64,000 nt of DNA, taken from Halorhabdus utahensis DSM 12940. GTDB taxonomy: Archaea > Halobacteriota > Halobacteria > Halobacteriales > Haloarculaceae. Below the pieces are notes generated by a model. It was not told the DNA's origin and searched no databases. It saw only the letters and a program-made list of their open reading frames with translations. Both the position numbers and the translations under genes were made by a program. Where the stretch lies: the NCBI RefSeq assembly GCF_000023945.1, contig NC_013158.1:1302001-1366000 (forward strand). Reading direction: 5' to 3'. Shown one piece after another: positions 26,264 through 36,881 of this stretch. Within the stretch, counting starts at the first letter, position 1, and each line of letters opens with the position of its first letter.

Positions 26264-27593
26264 CGGAATCACCCCGCGAGCGGACCGCACTGACGCCACC
26301 GTCGGCGACGAGTGGGTCCTCGTCGCCGAACTCGGGGTAGGTCTCGACGCCGTGCTCGCTCAGGTCCAGCCCCTCACGCTCGTGCTCGGGTGTGACGCGG
26401 GCCTGGCCGATCGCCTTGAGGGCGCCCCAGACGACCCCCGTCGCGAGGATCGTCCACGCGGCGATGATGACGACGCCGAGGACCTGCGTGATGAATCCCT
26501 CGACCACGAAGCCCAGGTCGAGGCCGCCTTGCCAGGCTTCGACGGCGACGAACGGGAACGCGAGCGTCCCGAGCACGCCAGCGCTGCCGTGAACCGGGAA
26601 GACCGCACAGACGTCGTCGATCTTCAGGCGGTTCTCGACGAAGCCGAAGACGATCGGGAGCTGAGCGCCGGCGAGACCACCGACGATGAACGCGCCCCAC
26701 CAGGTCGTCGTGTCCGGGATCGCCGTGATCCCGACCAGGCCCGCCAGCAGGCCGTTGGCGACGTAGAGGGTGTCGACCTTGTCGGTCTTGAGCCAGGCGA
26801 CCAGGCCGGCACCCATCGCGCCGGCGGCCATCGCGATCGTCGTACCCATCGCGACGCGACTCAGCACGGCACCGTTGAACGCCAGCAGGTCGCCGTTCGG
26901 GCCGGCCTCGGCGAAGACGGCTGCGGTGCCGACGTTGAACCCGTACCAGCCGAAGGCGAGCATGAGCGTGCCCAGCACGGCGAACGTCATCGAGTGGCCG
27001 GGGATGACGTTCGGCGAACCGTCCTCGCCGAAGCGATCCATCCGCGGACCGAGGATGTAGGCGGCGGTCAGGCCGGCGATCCCGCCGAGTCCGTGCACGA
27101 TCATCCCGCCCGCGAAGTCGTGGAAGACGGCGTCGCCGACGGCGATGTACTCACCGACCCACGTGATCCCCGTGACGACGGGGTAGATCACGGCCGCCAG
27201 CAGGAACGTGTAGGTGACGTACGCCCGGAGTTTCGCCCGGCCGGCGACGGCCCCGGAGACGATCGTCGCGGCCGTCATCGCGAAGACGGCACCGTAGAGC
27301 CAGCCGATGTACTCCTCGTCGAGGAACGGGAACGCGTCGGTGTACGGATCGCCCCCGATGAGTCCGGAGATCCCGGCCCCGATCACGAAGAACACCGTCA
27401 CCCCGACGCTCCAGGTCAGCAGGTTCTTCGTCAACTGGTTGGCGACGTTCTTCGCTCTGACCTGCCCGGCCTCCAGCATCGCGAAGCCGGCGTGCATGAA
27501 GAAGATCAGGAACGTGACGGTGAGTACCCAGACGTTGCTGATCGCATCAGTCAGCGCGCTCGGCTCGACTTGCAACGGGAGCGCTTCGATCAT
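26256..27593 (-). CDS. amt: Ammonium transporter Amt (copy 1)
   Basis: 445 residues with 11 membrane spans. The twin-His pore residues appear in [16 protein letters not shown] and [18 protein letters not shown], and [11 protein letters not shown]-type signatures ([13 protein letters not shown]) are present. It imports ammonium. It is the first gene of an amt-glnK-lrp module and overlaps glnK by 8 bases. The cytoplasmic C-terminal tail ends [11 protein letters not shown]. It is clearly paralogous to the Amt at 28730, but more diverged than the two GlnKs are. Confidence 0.95.
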   Translation of the reverse strand: MIEALPLQVEPSALTDAISNVWVLTVTFLIFFMHAGFAMLEAGQVRAKNVANQLTKNLLTWSVGVTVFFVIGAGISGLIGGDPYTDAFPFLDEEYIGWLYGAVFAMTAATIVSGAVAGRAKLRAYVTYTFLLAAVIYPVVTGITWVGEYIAVGDAVFHDFAGGMIVHGLGGIAGLTAAYILGPRMDRFGEDGSPNVIPGHSMTFAVLGTLMLAFGWYGFNVGTAAVFAEAGPNGDLLAFNGAVLSRVAMGTTIAMAAGAMGAGLVAWLKTDKVDTLYVANGLLAGLVGITAIPDTTTWWGAFIVGGLAGAQLPIVFGFVENRLKIDDVCAVFPVHGSAGVLGTLAFPFVAVEAWQGGLDLGFVVEGFITQVLGVVIIAAWTILATGVVWGALKAIGQARVTPEHEREGLDLSEHGVETYPEFGDEDPLVADGGVSAVRSRGDSDE

Positions 27594-27692
27594 CGCTCAC
27601 ACCCGCCGGATATACCCAAACTTTTGTCCAACTTTCCACCGAATCCGACCGCGATTGTGATCTTATTCACGTTTGAAGCTGATTGGGATAGC

Positions 27693-27702
27693 CATATATA
27701 AG
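27693..27702 (-). promoter_or_regulatory. TATA-like element upstream of amt copy 1
   Basis: catatataag in an AT-rich 297-base spacer (27594-27890) that otherwise has no gene. On the minus strand it lies about 100 bases before the amt start, implying a leader of roughly 75 bases, unusually long for a haloarchaeon. The amt copy 2 gene has a similar arrangement. Confidence 0.45.
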
Positions 27703-27890
27703 AATTTGCTTCAGGATCGAAAATATACGAACTCCTGAATACACGTTTGTTCAAAATGCCATAGAATATTAGGAGTATAAGGTTATCGTCCGTAAATATT
27801 CATGCCAGGATGCGCTCGTAGAACTGGACGTTCGTATGGCCGATTTGGACGAAAAGTAGGGGTTCGTTGGGTGGACCGCGCGCGAGTCGG

Positions 27891-28349
27891 TCAGATCACG
27901 CCGTCCCCGATCCACAGGGGTTCACAGGCCCGGACGGCGTCGAGAACCACGTCGACGGTCACCGATCGCACAGCGGGTTCCGTGAGCAGTTCGGCGACGT
28001 TCTCGTGCATGTCGTCGGTGTCGCGGAACCGCCCGACCAGCAAGAAATCCGCCTCGCCGGTCACCTCGTACACCGAGCGGGCCCAGGCACACGTTGCCAG
28101 TGTCTCGGCGACGGCCGCGACCGATTCGCCAACCCGGAGACGCACGAGGGCGGTGACGTCGTAGCCGAGTTCGTCGTAATCGACGCTCGCAGCGTATCCC
28201 TCGATGACGCCGGCGTCTTCCAGGGCCTCGATCCGCCGTTCGACAGTCTCTGGGGCGACGTCGACAGCGGCGGCGAGGTCCTGAGTGGATGCCCGGCCGT
28301 CTTCGAGGAGGGCGTCGACCAGCGCACGGTCGATATCATCGAGGACCAT
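27891..28349 (-). CDS. Lrp/AsnC family regulator (copy 2)
   Basis: 152 residues starting MVLDDIDRALVDALLEDGRA. It is a paralog of the protein at 25412 with the same length and domain plan (HTH residues 1-55, RAM domain 65-150). The HTH recognition helix differs (AVDVAPETVERRI instead of GVGISPTAVERRI), which suggests different DNA specificity. The ligand-domain loop LRVGESVAAVAETLATCAW is also changed. It ends the second amt-glnK-lrp module. Confidence 0.9.
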   Translation of the reverse strand: MVLDDIDRALVDALLEDGRASTQDLAAAVDVAPETVERRIEALEDAGVIEGYAASVDYDELGYDVTALVRLRVGESVAAVAETLATCAWARSVYEVTGEADFLLVGRFRDTDDMHENVAELLTEPAVRSVTVDVVLDAVRACEPLWIGDGVI

Positions 28350-28367
28350 GTGAAAACCTGTGAGTGT

Positions 28368-28733
28368 TCAGACTGCCTCCGGACCGCTCTCGCCGGTGCG
28401 GACCTGGACGGCGTCCTCAACCGGCAGGACGAAGATCTTTCCGTCGCCCTTCTCGCCAGTGTGAGCAGCCTCCCGGATCGCCTCGACGACGTCTGCAACC
28501 GGGATTTCCGAGACAACACACTCGATTTTGACCTTCTGGAGCAGGTCGACCACGTACTCCTCGCCGCGCCATTGGCCCTTCTTGGCGGCCTGGGAACCGC
28601 GACCCGACACCTGCGTCACCGTCAGCGAGGGCGCGCCGACCTCCGCGAGTGCTTGCTTGACCGCGCCCAGCCGATCGGGCCGAATCATCGCCATCACGAG
28701 TTTGATCTCGCCGTCAGTTTCGGATTCACTCAT
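28368..28733 (-). CDS. glnK: P-II nitrogen regulatory protein GlnK (copy 2)
   Basis: 121 residues. Apart from the first 8 residues and a few others it is nearly identical to the copy at 25889. The T-loop Tyr is residue 60 in [12 protein letters not shown] and the ATP-binding [14 protein letters not shown] is present. Its start overlaps the amt copy 2 stop by 4 bases. The very high DNA identity to copy 1, beside clearly diverged amt neighbours, suggests recent gene conversion. Confidence 0.95.
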   Translation of the reverse strand: MSESETDGEIKLVMAMIRPDRLGAVKQALAEVGAPSLTVTQVSGRGSQAAKKGQWRGEEYVVDLLQKVKIECVVSEIPVADVVEAIREAAHTGEKGDGKIFVLPVEDAVQVRTGESGPEAV

Positions 28734-30145
28734 TCGTTGTCACCTCCGTTGAGCGAGCGACCGCCGTCGGTTCGGAGTTCACCGCCGTCGGGGGTGACCG
28801 TCGGGCCGGATGTGCCGGGCGTTCCCGGCTCGCCGCCGACGAATTCGGGGTAGACCGTGACGCCGTGTTCGCCCTCGTCGAGGCCGACTTCTTCCTCTTC
28901 GTCGGTGACCCGGAGGCCGAACAGCAGGTCGGCGATGCCGAAGGCGATCGCTGAACCGACGACCGCCCAGATCCCGATGACGATCACGCCGACGATCTGC
29001 ATCCCGAGCGCGTCGATGCCGCCGAACGCCCACGGGTCACCGAGAATCATCGTCCCGCCACTCTCGTAAGCGAACAGGGGGATCAGCGCGGTCCCGACCG
29101 CTCCCGCCATGCCGTGAACGGCAAAGACGCCACAGACATCGTCGATCTTCAGGGTATCGACCGTCCAGCGGAAGGTCGGCAGGACCAGGGCCCCGGCCAG
29201 CGAGCCGAGGATCAGTCCGCCCCACCAGGTGACGTGTGGAACGGCACCCGTCACGGCAACCAGCCCGGCGAGCAGACCGTTGGCAGTCCATAGCGGGTCA
29301 GGTTTGCCCTGCCAGGTGGTTGAAACCAGCATTGCCGCGAGGGCACCGCCAGCCATACCCAGGGTCGTGTTCAGCGCGACGCGGCCGAGTTGGGCGCCCA
29401 GGAACGCGTTCGCGCCGTCGTAGATCCCCGACGTCCCGACGTTGAACCCGTACCAGCCAAAGGCCAGGAACAGGGTCCCAAGTACTGCGAGCAGCATCGA
29501 GTGACCCGGGATCGGCCGTGAGTTGCCGTTCTCGTCGTACCGGCCTTTCCGCGGACCGACCATGTAGGCACCGACCAGCCCGGCGAGACCACCGAGCATG
29601 TGGACGACCGTCGCGCCAGCGAAGTCCTGGTAGCCGACACCGATGATATCCGCGATGAACCCGTTGTTGGCCGGGTTATCGGCCAGCGCGAGCAGGCCAC
29701 CGTCCCAGGTGATCCCCGTCGCGACGGGGTAGATGACCGCGGTCATCGCGGCCGCCACGAAGACGTATGCCTTGAAGTTCATCCGTTCGGCGACCGCCCC
29801 GGAAACGATCGTCGCCGCCGTCATCGCGAAGACGGCGCCCACGAGCCAGCCAACCCAACCGCTGGCCCCGCCGAAGTGACCGAACAGCGAGTCCATCGGG
29901 GTGATCGCCTGCCCACTGGTCAGCGTCGCGATGAGCACCGAGAACCCGAACCCGATGATGAAGTACGACAGGATGCCGAGCGTCCAGTCGGTCATGTTCT
30001 TCATCAGGACGTTCCCGACGTTTTTCGCCCGTACCTGTCCGGACTCCAGCAATGCGAAGCCCGGCTGCATGAAGAAGATCAGGAACGCCACGACGAGCGC
30101 CCAGACCGTATTGACGCCGCTGGCGACTTCCCCGCCGACCGGCAT
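28730..30145 (-). CDS. amt: Ammonium transporter Amt (copy 2)
   Basis: 471 residues with 11 membrane spans after a short periplasmic N terminus. The pore histidines lie in [18 protein letters not shown] and [18 protein letters not shown]. It differs from copy 1 by extra residues in the loops near residues 60-80 and 150-165 and by a longer C-terminal tail rich in Gly/Thr ([20 protein letters not shown]). It heads the second amt-glnK-lrp module. Confidence 0.95.
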   Translation of the reverse strand: MPVGGEVASGVNTVWALVVAFLIFFMQPGFALLESGQVRAKNVGNVLMKNMTDWTLGILSYFIIGFGFSVLIATLTSGQAITPMDSLFGHFGGASGWVGWLVGAVFAMTAATIVSGAVAERMNFKAYVFVAAAMTAVIYPVATGITWDGGLLALADNPANNGFIADIIGVGYQDFAGATVVHMLGGLAGLVGAYMVGPRKGRYDENGNSRPIPGHSMLLAVLGTLFLAFGWYGFNVGTSGIYDGANAFLGAQLGRVALNTTLGMAGGALAAMLVSTTWQGKPDPLWTANGLLAGLVAVTGAVPHVTWWGGLILGSLAGALVLPTFRWTVDTLKIDDVCGVFAVHGMAGAVGTALIPLFAYESGGTMILGDPWAFGGIDALGMQIVGVIVIGIWAVVGSAIAFGIADLLFGLRVTDEEEEVGLDEGEHGVTVYPEFVGGEPGTPGTSGPTVTPDGGELRTDGGRSLNGGDNE

Positions 30146-30257
30146 CAGCGGACACCTCCACCAGCTTTCGCTGACATTTCTGATAATCTGTTCTCTTTTT
30201 CACCGTATTCAGCAACGTTCGTGGTTGCCATCTCGGTTCGAGGCCAAGAAAGGACGG

Positions 30258-30266
30258 TATATAATT
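30258..30266 (-). promoter_or_regulatory. TATA-like element upstream of amt copy 2
   Basis: tatataatt within the 344-base spacer between the third glnK and amt copy 2 (30146-30489). On the minus strand it lies about 113 bases before the amt start. A second AT-rich run (atagaatatatactgtata, near 30325-30343) lies further upstream. No gene is seen in the spacer. Confidence 0.4.
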
Positions 30267-30489
30267 CCTTGGTTGAACGTGTGCTTATTTCCAACCGATA
30301 ATAGGACATACGTCCAAGATTAGATAGAATATATACTGTATAAGGTCGACGGATGGTCACCATTCAGCCGATGGAAACGAGCGGAACTGGACAATCACCA
30401 AGCCCGTTGAGCGACAGTCAACGGTGAGAAACGGGTTGAGCGTCGCGCGCACGCCGGTGCCGAGCCGAAAAAATACGCTCGCAATCGAC

Positions 30490-30855
30490 TTAGATCGCGT
30501 CGGTCCCGCGATCGCCGGTCCGGACCTGAACGGCGTCAAACACGGGCAGGACGAAGATCTTGCCGTCGCCCTTCTCGCCGGTGTTTGCCCCTTCACGGAT
30601 CGCCTCGACGACGTCGTCGGCGTCTTCAGGTTCGACAACACATTCGACTTTGATCTTCTGGTGGAGGTCGATGACGTACTCCTCGCCGCGCCACTGACCA
30701 GTTTTGGCCGGCTGTGAGCCCCGCCCGGAGACCTGCGTCACCGTCAGTGAGGGGGCGCCGGCCTCGGCGAGAGCGGCCTTGACGTCTGAGAGTTTCTCCG
30801 GGCGGACGATTGCCATTACGAGCTCGAGGTCGGTGTCGTCAGTGGCTGGCGACAT
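30490..30855 (-). CDS. glnK: P-II nitrogen regulatory protein GlnK (copy 3)
   Basis: 121 residues starting [21 protein letters not shown]-loop [15 protein letters not shown] (Tyr60) and B-loop [14 protein letters not shown] are intact. It is more diverged from copies 1 and 2 than they are from each other. It stands 344 bases upstream of the amt-glnK-lrp modules without its own transporter, so it may regulate both channels or another target. Confidence 0.94.
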   Translation of the reverse strand: MSPATDDTDLELVMAIVRPEKLSDVKAALAEAGAPSLTVTQVSGRGSQPAKTGQWRGEEYVIDLHQKIKVECVVEPEDADDVVEAIREGANTGEKGDGKIFVLPVFDAVQVRTGDRGTDAI

Positions 30856-30916
30856 ACGATCAGACTCCGATCGGGTCGAAGATAAAACCCCTCCTAAGCG
30901 GCAGGGATCAGCGGTA

Positions 30917-31897
30917 CTACAGCGCGCCGGCGACGTCCTCGGCGAAGTACGTCAGAATGAGATCGGCACCCGCACGCTTGATCGAGAGGAGCGACTCGTA
31001 AGCGGTCGCCTCCAGATCGAGCCAGCCCTGTTCGCTTGCGGCGTGCAACATCGCGTACTCGCCGCTGACGTTGTACGCGGCGACGGGCTGGTCGAAGCGC
31101 TCGCGCACGTCACGGACGATGTCGAGATACGGCAATGCTGGCTTGACCATCAGGACGTCCGCCCCCTCTTCGACGTCGAGAGTCACCTCACGCATGGCCT
31201 CGCGGGCGTTGGCGGGATCCATCTGGTAGTGGCGGCGATCACCGAAGGCGGGCGCGCCGTCGGCTGCGTCCCGGAACGGGCCGTAAAACGCCGACTCGTA
31301 CTTGGCGGCGTAACTCATGATCGGCACCTCGGTGTGACCGGCGTCGTCGAGGCCCTCGCGGATCGCCCCGACCATGCCGTCCATCATCGCGGAGGGCGCA
31401 ACCATGTCCGCGCCCGCCGCCGCGTGGGAGACGGCTGTCCGGGCCAGCGCGTCCAGTGTCTCGTCGTTGCGGACAGTCAACACCGGGTCCTGGCGGGCGT
31501 CGTCTTCGAGGAGACCGCAGTGGCCGTGGTCGGCGTACTCGCACATGCAGACGTCAGTGATGACGTAGGCGTCGGTCTCGGCAGTGATCCGCCGGACAGC
31601 CTTCTGGACGACGCCATCGTCGGCCCAGGCCCGCGATCCCTCGCTGTCTTTCGATTCTGGCACCCCGAAGACGATGATCGCTTCGACGCCGGTCTCACGG
31701 ATCTCCTGAACACGCTCGACCGCCTGCTCGACCGGGACGCGCTCGTGACCGGGCATCGTCTCGATGGGTACCCGTTCGTCAGTCGTCGCGTCGATGAAGA
31801 CGGGCGCAATCAGATCGCTCGCATCCAGCGTGGTTTCGCTGACAAGTGGCCTGATGCCATCCGTCCGGAGACGGCGCGGGCGGTTGGGATGGTTCAT
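30917..31897 (-). CDS. hemB: Delta-aminolevulinic acid dehydratase (porphobilinogen synthase)
   Basis: 326 residues starting [18 protein letters not shown]. The zinc-site cysteines are in [14 protein letters not shown]. The two active-site lysines are in [14 protein letters not shown] and [12 protein letters not shown], and the substrate region NVSGEYAML follows. It condenses two 5-aminolevulinates to porphobilinogen for haem and cobamide synthesis. A longer frame starting at 31924 or 31978 is possible but not supported by the family. No other tetrapyrrole gene is adjacent. Confidence 0.95.
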   Translation of the reverse strand: MNHPNRPRRLRTDGIRPLVSETTLDASDLIAPVFIDATTDERVPIETMPGHERVPVEQAVERVQEIRETGVEAIIVFGVPESKDSEGSRAWADDGVVQKAVRRITAETDAYVITDVCMCEYADHGHCGLLEDDARQDPVLTVRNDETLDALARTAVSHAAAGADMVAPSAMMDGMVGAIREGLDDAGHTEVPIMSYAAKYESAFYGPFRDAADGAPAFGDRRHYQMDPANAREAMREVTLDVEEGADVLMVKPALPYLDIVRDVRERFDQPVAAYNVSGEYAMLHAASEQGWLDLEATAYESLLSIKRAGADLILTYFAEDVAGAL

Positions 31898-32011
31898 GCA
31901 CGGGAGTTGTTGCGTCTGTGCCATAGCAGTGACGTTCCAGTACCGCCGTTGGACACCGCGTAGCGCGTGTCGCAACATTCTTTAGGGCACTACTTGATCT
32001 AATACTGAGAT

Positions 32012-34459
32012 ATGAAGTACGGGCATTTCGACGACGATGCGCGCGAGTACGTGATCACCGAGCCGGAAACGCCACGGCCCTGGATCAACTACATCGGCCG
32101 GCAGGACTACGTCGGGATGATCTCCAACACTGGCGGCGGTTACAGTTTCTATCAGGACCCACGCTATCGCCGACTGGTCCGGTATCGGTACAACAATGCG
32201 CCCCGGAACGTCGGGGGGCGCGGTCTCTATCTTCGGGACGCCGAGACGGGAGAATACTTCTCACCCACCTGGCAACCCGCGCGCGTCGACCTCGACGACT
32301 ACGAGTGTCGCCACGGACTGGGCTACACGACGATCCGCGGCGAGAAGGACGACATCGCCGCCGAGGTTACCTACTTCGTCCCACCCGGCGAGGATCTGGA
32401 GGCCTGGCGCGTCACCGTCGAAAACGACAGCAACGAATCCCGCAGCCTGCAGTTGTTCAGTCTCGTGGAGTTCTGTCTGTGGGACGCCATGGACGACATT
32501 TCCAACTACCAGCGCAACTACAACACCGGCGAGGTCGAGGTCGAGGATTCGGTCATCTACCAGAAGACCGAGTACCGCGAGCGCCGCAACCACTTCGCCT
32601 ATTTCGCCTGTTCGGCGGACATCGACGGGTTCGACACCCAGCGGGACGCGTTCCTCGGCAACTACGAGGGCTTCGACGAGCCGGCAGTCCTCGAAGCCGG
32701 CGAGGCGACCGACTCTATTGCTACCGGGTGGGCGCCGATCGGCTCCCACCAGGTCGATATGGAACTGGAGCCAGGCGAGAGCGAAGAGATCGTCTTTCTG
32801 CTGGGCTACCACGAGAACCCGGAAGACGAGAAGTTTGAGGAGCCGGGCGTCGTCAACAAGGAATACGTCGAGCCAACGATCGGGAAATACTGCGACCCGG
32901 CTGCGCTGGATGACGCCTTCGACGAGCTGACCGAGTTCTGGGAGGGGCAACTATCGGCGCTGCAGGTCGAGACGCCCGATCCCGAGACCGACCGGATGGT
33001 CAACACCTGGAACGCCTACCAGAACACGGTCACGATGAACCTCGCCCGGTCGGCCTCGATGTACGAAACCGGCCTGACGCGCGGGATCGGCTTCCGTGAC
33101 TCCCTGCAGGATCAACTCGCGGTCCTCCATCAGTTCCCGGATCGCGCTCGACAGCGCATCCTGAACCTCGCGAAGATACAGCTGAAGGACGGCGGGGCCT
33201 ACCACCAGTATACGCCCCTCACCGGCGAGGGCAACGGCGACATCGGCGGCGGGTTCAACGACGACCCGATGTGGCTGGTCATGTCCACCGCCGCCTACGT
33301 CAAGGAGACCGGCGACACCTCGATCCTCGACGAGGAGATCGTCTTCGAGAACGAACCGGGAACGGAAGCGCCGCTTGCCGAGCATCTCCAGCGCGCCGTC
33401 GAGTACGTTCGGGAACGCCGTGGCCCCCACGACCTGCCGCTGATCGGTCACGCCGACTGGAACGACTGTCTCAACCTCAACTGTTTCTCGGAGAACCCCG
33501 ACGAGTCCTTCCAGACGGCCGAACACGACGTCGAGGAGGAGCGCGCCGAGTCGGTGTTCATCGGCGGCCAGTTCGTCTACGCCCTCCAGGAGCTCGCCGA
33601 GTTGGCCGAACAGACTGACATCCTACCCGAGTCCGCCGAGGAGTACCAGGGCTACGCCGACGAGATGGCCGAAGCCGTCGCCGATGCCGGCTGGGACGGC
33701 GAGTGGTTCCGACGGGCCTACGACCACTACAGCGACCCGATCGGGTCGAGTGAGAACGACGAAGGCCAGATCTTCGTCGAGTCCAACGGCATGTGCGGAA
33801 TGGCCGGGATCGGTCGCGACGAGGGCAAGGTCCAGGACGCGATGGACTCGGTTCGGGAACGGCTGGCGACCGAGCACGGGATCGTGCTCCACCAGCCAGC
33901 CTTCACCGAGTACGACAAACGCTACGGCGAAATCACCTCCTACCCGCCGGGCTACAAGGAGAACGGGTCGGTATTCTGTCACACCAACCCCTGGATCATG
34001 ATCACCGAGGCGAAACTCGGCAACGGCGAACGCGCCTATGAGTACTACAAGCGGATCTGCCCGGCAGCCCGCGAGGACATCAGCGACACCCACACCACCG
34101 AGCCCTACGTCTACGCTCAGACGATCGCCGGTCCGGACGCCCCGACCACCGGCGAGGCCAAGAACTCCTGGCTCACGGGCACAGCAGCCTGGAACTACGT
34201 CGCGATCACCCAGCACATCCTCGGCGTGCGCCCGGACCACGACGGCCTCGTCGTCGACCCGGCGATCCCGGCCGACTGGGACGAATACGAGGTCCACCGC
34301 GAGTTCCGCGGCGCAACCTACGAAATCACCGTCGAGAACCCCAACAACGTCGAATCGGGCGTCGATCGGGTCGAAGTCGACGGAGAGGAAATTGACGGCC
34401 AGACGATCCCCGACCTCGGCGACGGCAAGACCCACGACGTTCGCGTCGTGATGGGCTGA
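32012..34459 (+). CDS. GH94 glycoside phosphorylase, cellobiose phosphorylase-like (copy 1)
   Basis: 815 residues with no signal peptide, so cytoplasmic. The N-terminal beta-sandwich (WINYIGRQDYVGMISNTGGG, RDAETGEYFSPTWQP) leads to an (alpha/alpha)6 barrel. ADWNDCLN at residues 481-488 holds the catalytic acid. RGIGFRDSLQDQL and SYPPGYKENGSVFCHTNPW are further GH94 signatures. The family cleaves beta-glucosidic disaccharides with phosphate to give a sugar-1-phosphate, saving ATP. Substrate specificity (cellobiose or related) is inferred. A TATA-like ttcttta about 30 bases upstream suggests its own promoter. It is followed after 64 bases by a paralog. Confidence 0.9.
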   Translation: MKYGHFDDDAREYVITEPETPRPWINYIGRQDYVGMISNTGGGYSFYQDPRYRRLVRYRYNNAPRNVGGRGLYLRDAETGEYFSPTWQPARVDLDDYECRHGLGYTTIRGEKDDIAAEVTYFVPPGEDLEAWRVTVENDSNESRSLQLFSLVEFCLWDAMDDISNYQRNYNTGEVEVEDSVIYQKTEYRERRNHFAYFACSADIDGFDTQRDAFLGNYEGFDEPAVLEAGEATDSIATGWAPIGSHQVDMELEPGESEEIVFLLGYHENPEDEKFEEPGVVNKEYVEPTIGKYCDPAALDDAFDELTEFWEGQLSALQVETPDPETDRMVNTWNAYQNTVTMNLARSASMYETGLTRGIGFRDSLQDQLAVLHQFPDRARQRILNLAKIQLKDGGAYHQYTPLTGEGNGDIGGGFNDDPMWLVMSTAAYVKETGDTSILDEEIVFENEPGTEAPLAEHLQRAVEYVRERRGPHDLPLIGHADWNDCLNLNCFSENPDESFQTAEHDVEEERAESVFIGGQFVYALQELAELAEQTDILPESAEEYQGYADEMAEAVADAGWDGEWFRRAYDHYSDPIGSSENDEGQIFVESNGMCGMAGIGRDEGKVQDAMDSVRERLATEHGIVLHQPAFTEYDKRYGEITSYPPGYKENGSVFCHTNPWIMITEAKLGNGERAYEYYKRICPAAREDISDTHTTEPYVYAQTIAGPDAPTTGEAKNSWLTGTAAWNYVAITQHILGVRPDHDGLVVDPAIPADWDEYEVHREFRGATYEITVENPNNVESGVDRVEVDGEEIDGQTIPDLGDGKTHDVRVVMG

Positions 34460-34523
34460 GGCGGCTGCTCCCCCGCTTTGTACCGTTGACAACTGCACCA
34501 ACGCCAGCAACCCACGACAGACA

Positions 34524-36881
34524 ATGACATACGGACACGTCGATCAGGAAACGGGCGAATACGTCATCGAACGACCCGACACGCCGACGCCGTGGATCAA
34601 CTACCTCGGCGAGGGCGTCTACGGCGGCATCGTCTCGAACACCGGTGGCGGCTACAGCTTCTATAAAGACCCGAAGAACCAGCGCGTGACGCGCTATCGG
34701 TACAACGCCGTCCCGGACGACCAGCCCGGTCGCTACGTCTACCTGCAGGATCGGGAAAGCGGCGAGTACTGGTCGCCGACCTGGCAACCCGTGAAGACGG
34801 ACCTCGACGACTACGAGTGTCGTCACGGGCCGGGCTACACCACGATCGAGAGCAAATACGACGGCATTGCGGCCGAGATGACGTATTTCGTCCCGCTCGG
34901 TGAGGACTGCGAACTGTGGGTGCTGGACATCGAAAACGAGGGCCGGGAGACCCGCACCCTCGGGGCGTTCTCCTACGTCGAGTTCTCGTTCCCGGACGCG
35001 CTGGGTGACCAGACCAATCTCGACTGGACGGGCCAGATCATGCGCTCGCGGGTCGACGAAACCGAGGGCGTCATCGAGATGTACTCTTCCGCCCAGGAAC
35101 TCAGCTACACCCACGCGACCAGTGCCGAGGTCGTCGGCTTTGACACGCAGCGGCGGGAATTCGTCGGCCAGTACGGCAGCCTGGAGGAACCAGCCGTCCT
35201 GGAAGCGGGAGCAGCCAGAAACTCACAAGCCACACACGACAACGTCATCGGTTCCTTCGAGCACGACCTCGAACTCGAACCGGGCGAGAGCGAGCGAATT
35301 GTCTTCATGACCGCGCCCGAACGAAACGACGACCTCATCGCGAAGTACGACGATCCGTCGGTCGTCGACGAGGCGTTCGAGGCCCTGCAAGCGGAGTGGG
35401 AGGACTATCTCTCGACGCTGCAGGTCCAGACCCCTGACGAGCAGATGAACACAATGGTTAACGTCTGGAACCCGGTGCAGTGTCGCTCGACGCTGTACTG
35501 GTCCCGGACGGCCTCCCGCTACCAGGCCGGGTTGGGCCGCGGGATGGGGACGCGTGACTCCAGCCAGGACACGCTCTCGATCGTCCACGCCGTGCCCGAT
35601 CAAGTCCGGGAGACCCTGGAGATGCTCTGGAAACTCCAGTTCCCCGACGGCCACGCCTGGCACCAGGTTTACCCACTCAGCGGCGAGGGTGACGCCGGTC
35701 TCGCCACGGAGGATCCCTCCAAGCCACAGTGGTTCTCCGACGACCATCTCTTTCTCGTGCTGGGAACCGTCCAGTATCTCAAGGAGACCGGCGACTACGA
35801 CTTCCTGGAAGCCGATATTCCATTCGAGGACGGCTCCACGGGCTCCGTCCGCGAGCACATCGAGCGTGCCATCGAGTTCACCGACGAGCACCGCGGCACA
35901 CACGGCCTGCCGCGGATGGGCTACGCCGACTGGAACGACTCGCTGAACCCCGACGACGGCAGCGGCGAGGCCGCCAGCGTCATGGTCGCGATGATGTACT
36001 GTCGCGTCCTCGATGAAGTCGCCGGCCTCTACGAGTTCCTGGGCGAGGACGACCGGGCAGCCGAACTCCGCGCCAAACGCGAGGCAGAGATCGAGCGGAT
36101 CGACGAGCACGCCTGGGACGGCGACTGGTACACCCGCGCCTACGACGACGAGGGGCGCGTCATCGGATCAGCCAGTGAAGACTACCAACAGATCTCGCTG
36201 AACACCCAGACCTGGGCCGCACTCGGCGGCGTCGACGACGACCGCGCCCGGGAAGCCATGGAAAACGCCCACGACCGCCTCAACACCGAGTACGGCTTCG
36301 CACTGCTCGACCCGCCGTGGGAAGGCGAGGGCAAGATCGACCGGATCGGCGGCACGACGACCTACCCGCCCGGGGCCAAGGAGAACGGCGGCATCTTCTG
36401 TCACGCCCACACGTGGTCGGTCGTCGCCGCCGGCCTGCTGGGCGACGGCGAGCGCGCCTACCAGTACTACCGGCAACTCCTCCCGCTGGCCCACGACGAC
36501 GTCGCTGATCTCCGGCGCGTCGAACCGTACGTCTACTGCCAGAACGTCCTCGGGCCCGCACACGAGGAGTTCGGCGTCGCGAAGAACTCCTGGCTGACCG
36601 GGACCGCATCATGGGCGTACGTCGGTGCGACCCAGTACCTCCTTGGCGTTCGACCGACCTTCGATGGCCTCCTGGTCGACCCGACGATCCCCGCAGAGTG
36701 GGACGGCTTCGAGATGGAACGGGAGTTCCGCGGCGCGACCTACGAGATCGCCGTCGAGAATCCCGACGGCGTGGAGAGTGGCGTCGCGAGTGTCGAAGTC
36801 GACGGCGAGGTGATCGAGGGCAATGTGGTGCCCGCGTTCGAGGACGGCGAGACCCATGAAGTTCGGGTCGTGATGGGCTGA
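34524..36881 (+). CDS. GH94 glycoside phosphorylase (copy 2)
   Basis: 785 residues, cytoplasmic, a tandem paralog of the upstream enzyme. The shared N terminus reads WINYLGEGVYGGIVSNTGGG, the catalytic motif is ADWNDSLN at residues 468-475, and TTYPPGAKENGGIFCHAHTW and the C-terminal EFRGATYEIAVENP are conserved. It is shorter in the loop after the catalytic motif (DDGSGEAASVMVAMMYC), where substrate-binding loops lie, so a different acceptor or donor is likely (for example cellodextrin or an aminosugar disaccharide). It is probably co-transcribed with copy 1. A third, truncated copy of the 3' end is found at 39011. Confidence 0.9.
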   Translation: MTYGHVDQETGEYVIERPDTPTPWINYLGEGVYGGIVSNTGGGYSFYKDPKNQRVTRYRYNAVPDDQPGRYVYLQDRESGEYWSPTWQPVKTDLDDYECRHGPGYTTIESKYDGIAAEMTYFVPLGEDCELWVLDIENEGRETRTLGAFSYVEFSFPDALGDQTNLDWTGQIMRSRVDETEGVIEMYSSAQELSYTHATSAEVVGFDTQRREFVGQYGSLEEPAVLEAGAARNSQATHDNVIGSFEHDLELEPGESERIVFMTAPERNDDLIAKYDDPSVVDEAFEALQAEWEDYLSTLQVQTPDEQMNTMVNVWNPVQCRSTLYWSRTASRYQAGLGRGMGTRDSSQDTLSIVHAVPDQVRETLEMLWKLQFPDGHAWHQVYPLSGEGDAGLATEDPSKPQWFSDDHLFLVLGTVQYLKETGDYDFLEADIPFEDGSTGSVREHIERAIEFTDEHRGTHGLPRMGYADWNDSLNPDDGSGEAASVMVAMMYCRVLDEVAGLYEFLGEDDRAAELRAKREAEIERIDEHAWDGDWYTRAYDDEGRVIGSASEDYQQISLNTQTWAALGGVDDDRAREAMENAHDRLNTEYGFALLDPPWEGEGKIDRIGGTTTYPPGAKENGGIFCHAHTWSVVAAGLLGDGERAYQYYRQLLPLAHDDVADLRRVEPYVYCQNVLGPAHEEFGVAKNSWLTGTASWAYVGATQYLLGVRPTFDGLLVDPTIPAEWDGFEMEREFRGATYEIAVENPDGVESGVASVEVDGEVIEGNVVPAFEDGETHEVRVVMG

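Noticed and set aside
26049-27701. Plus-strand frame of 550 codons opposite amt copy 1
   Set aside because: Asp/Arg/Gly-rich with no motifs; the amt and glnK genes on the other strand are certain.
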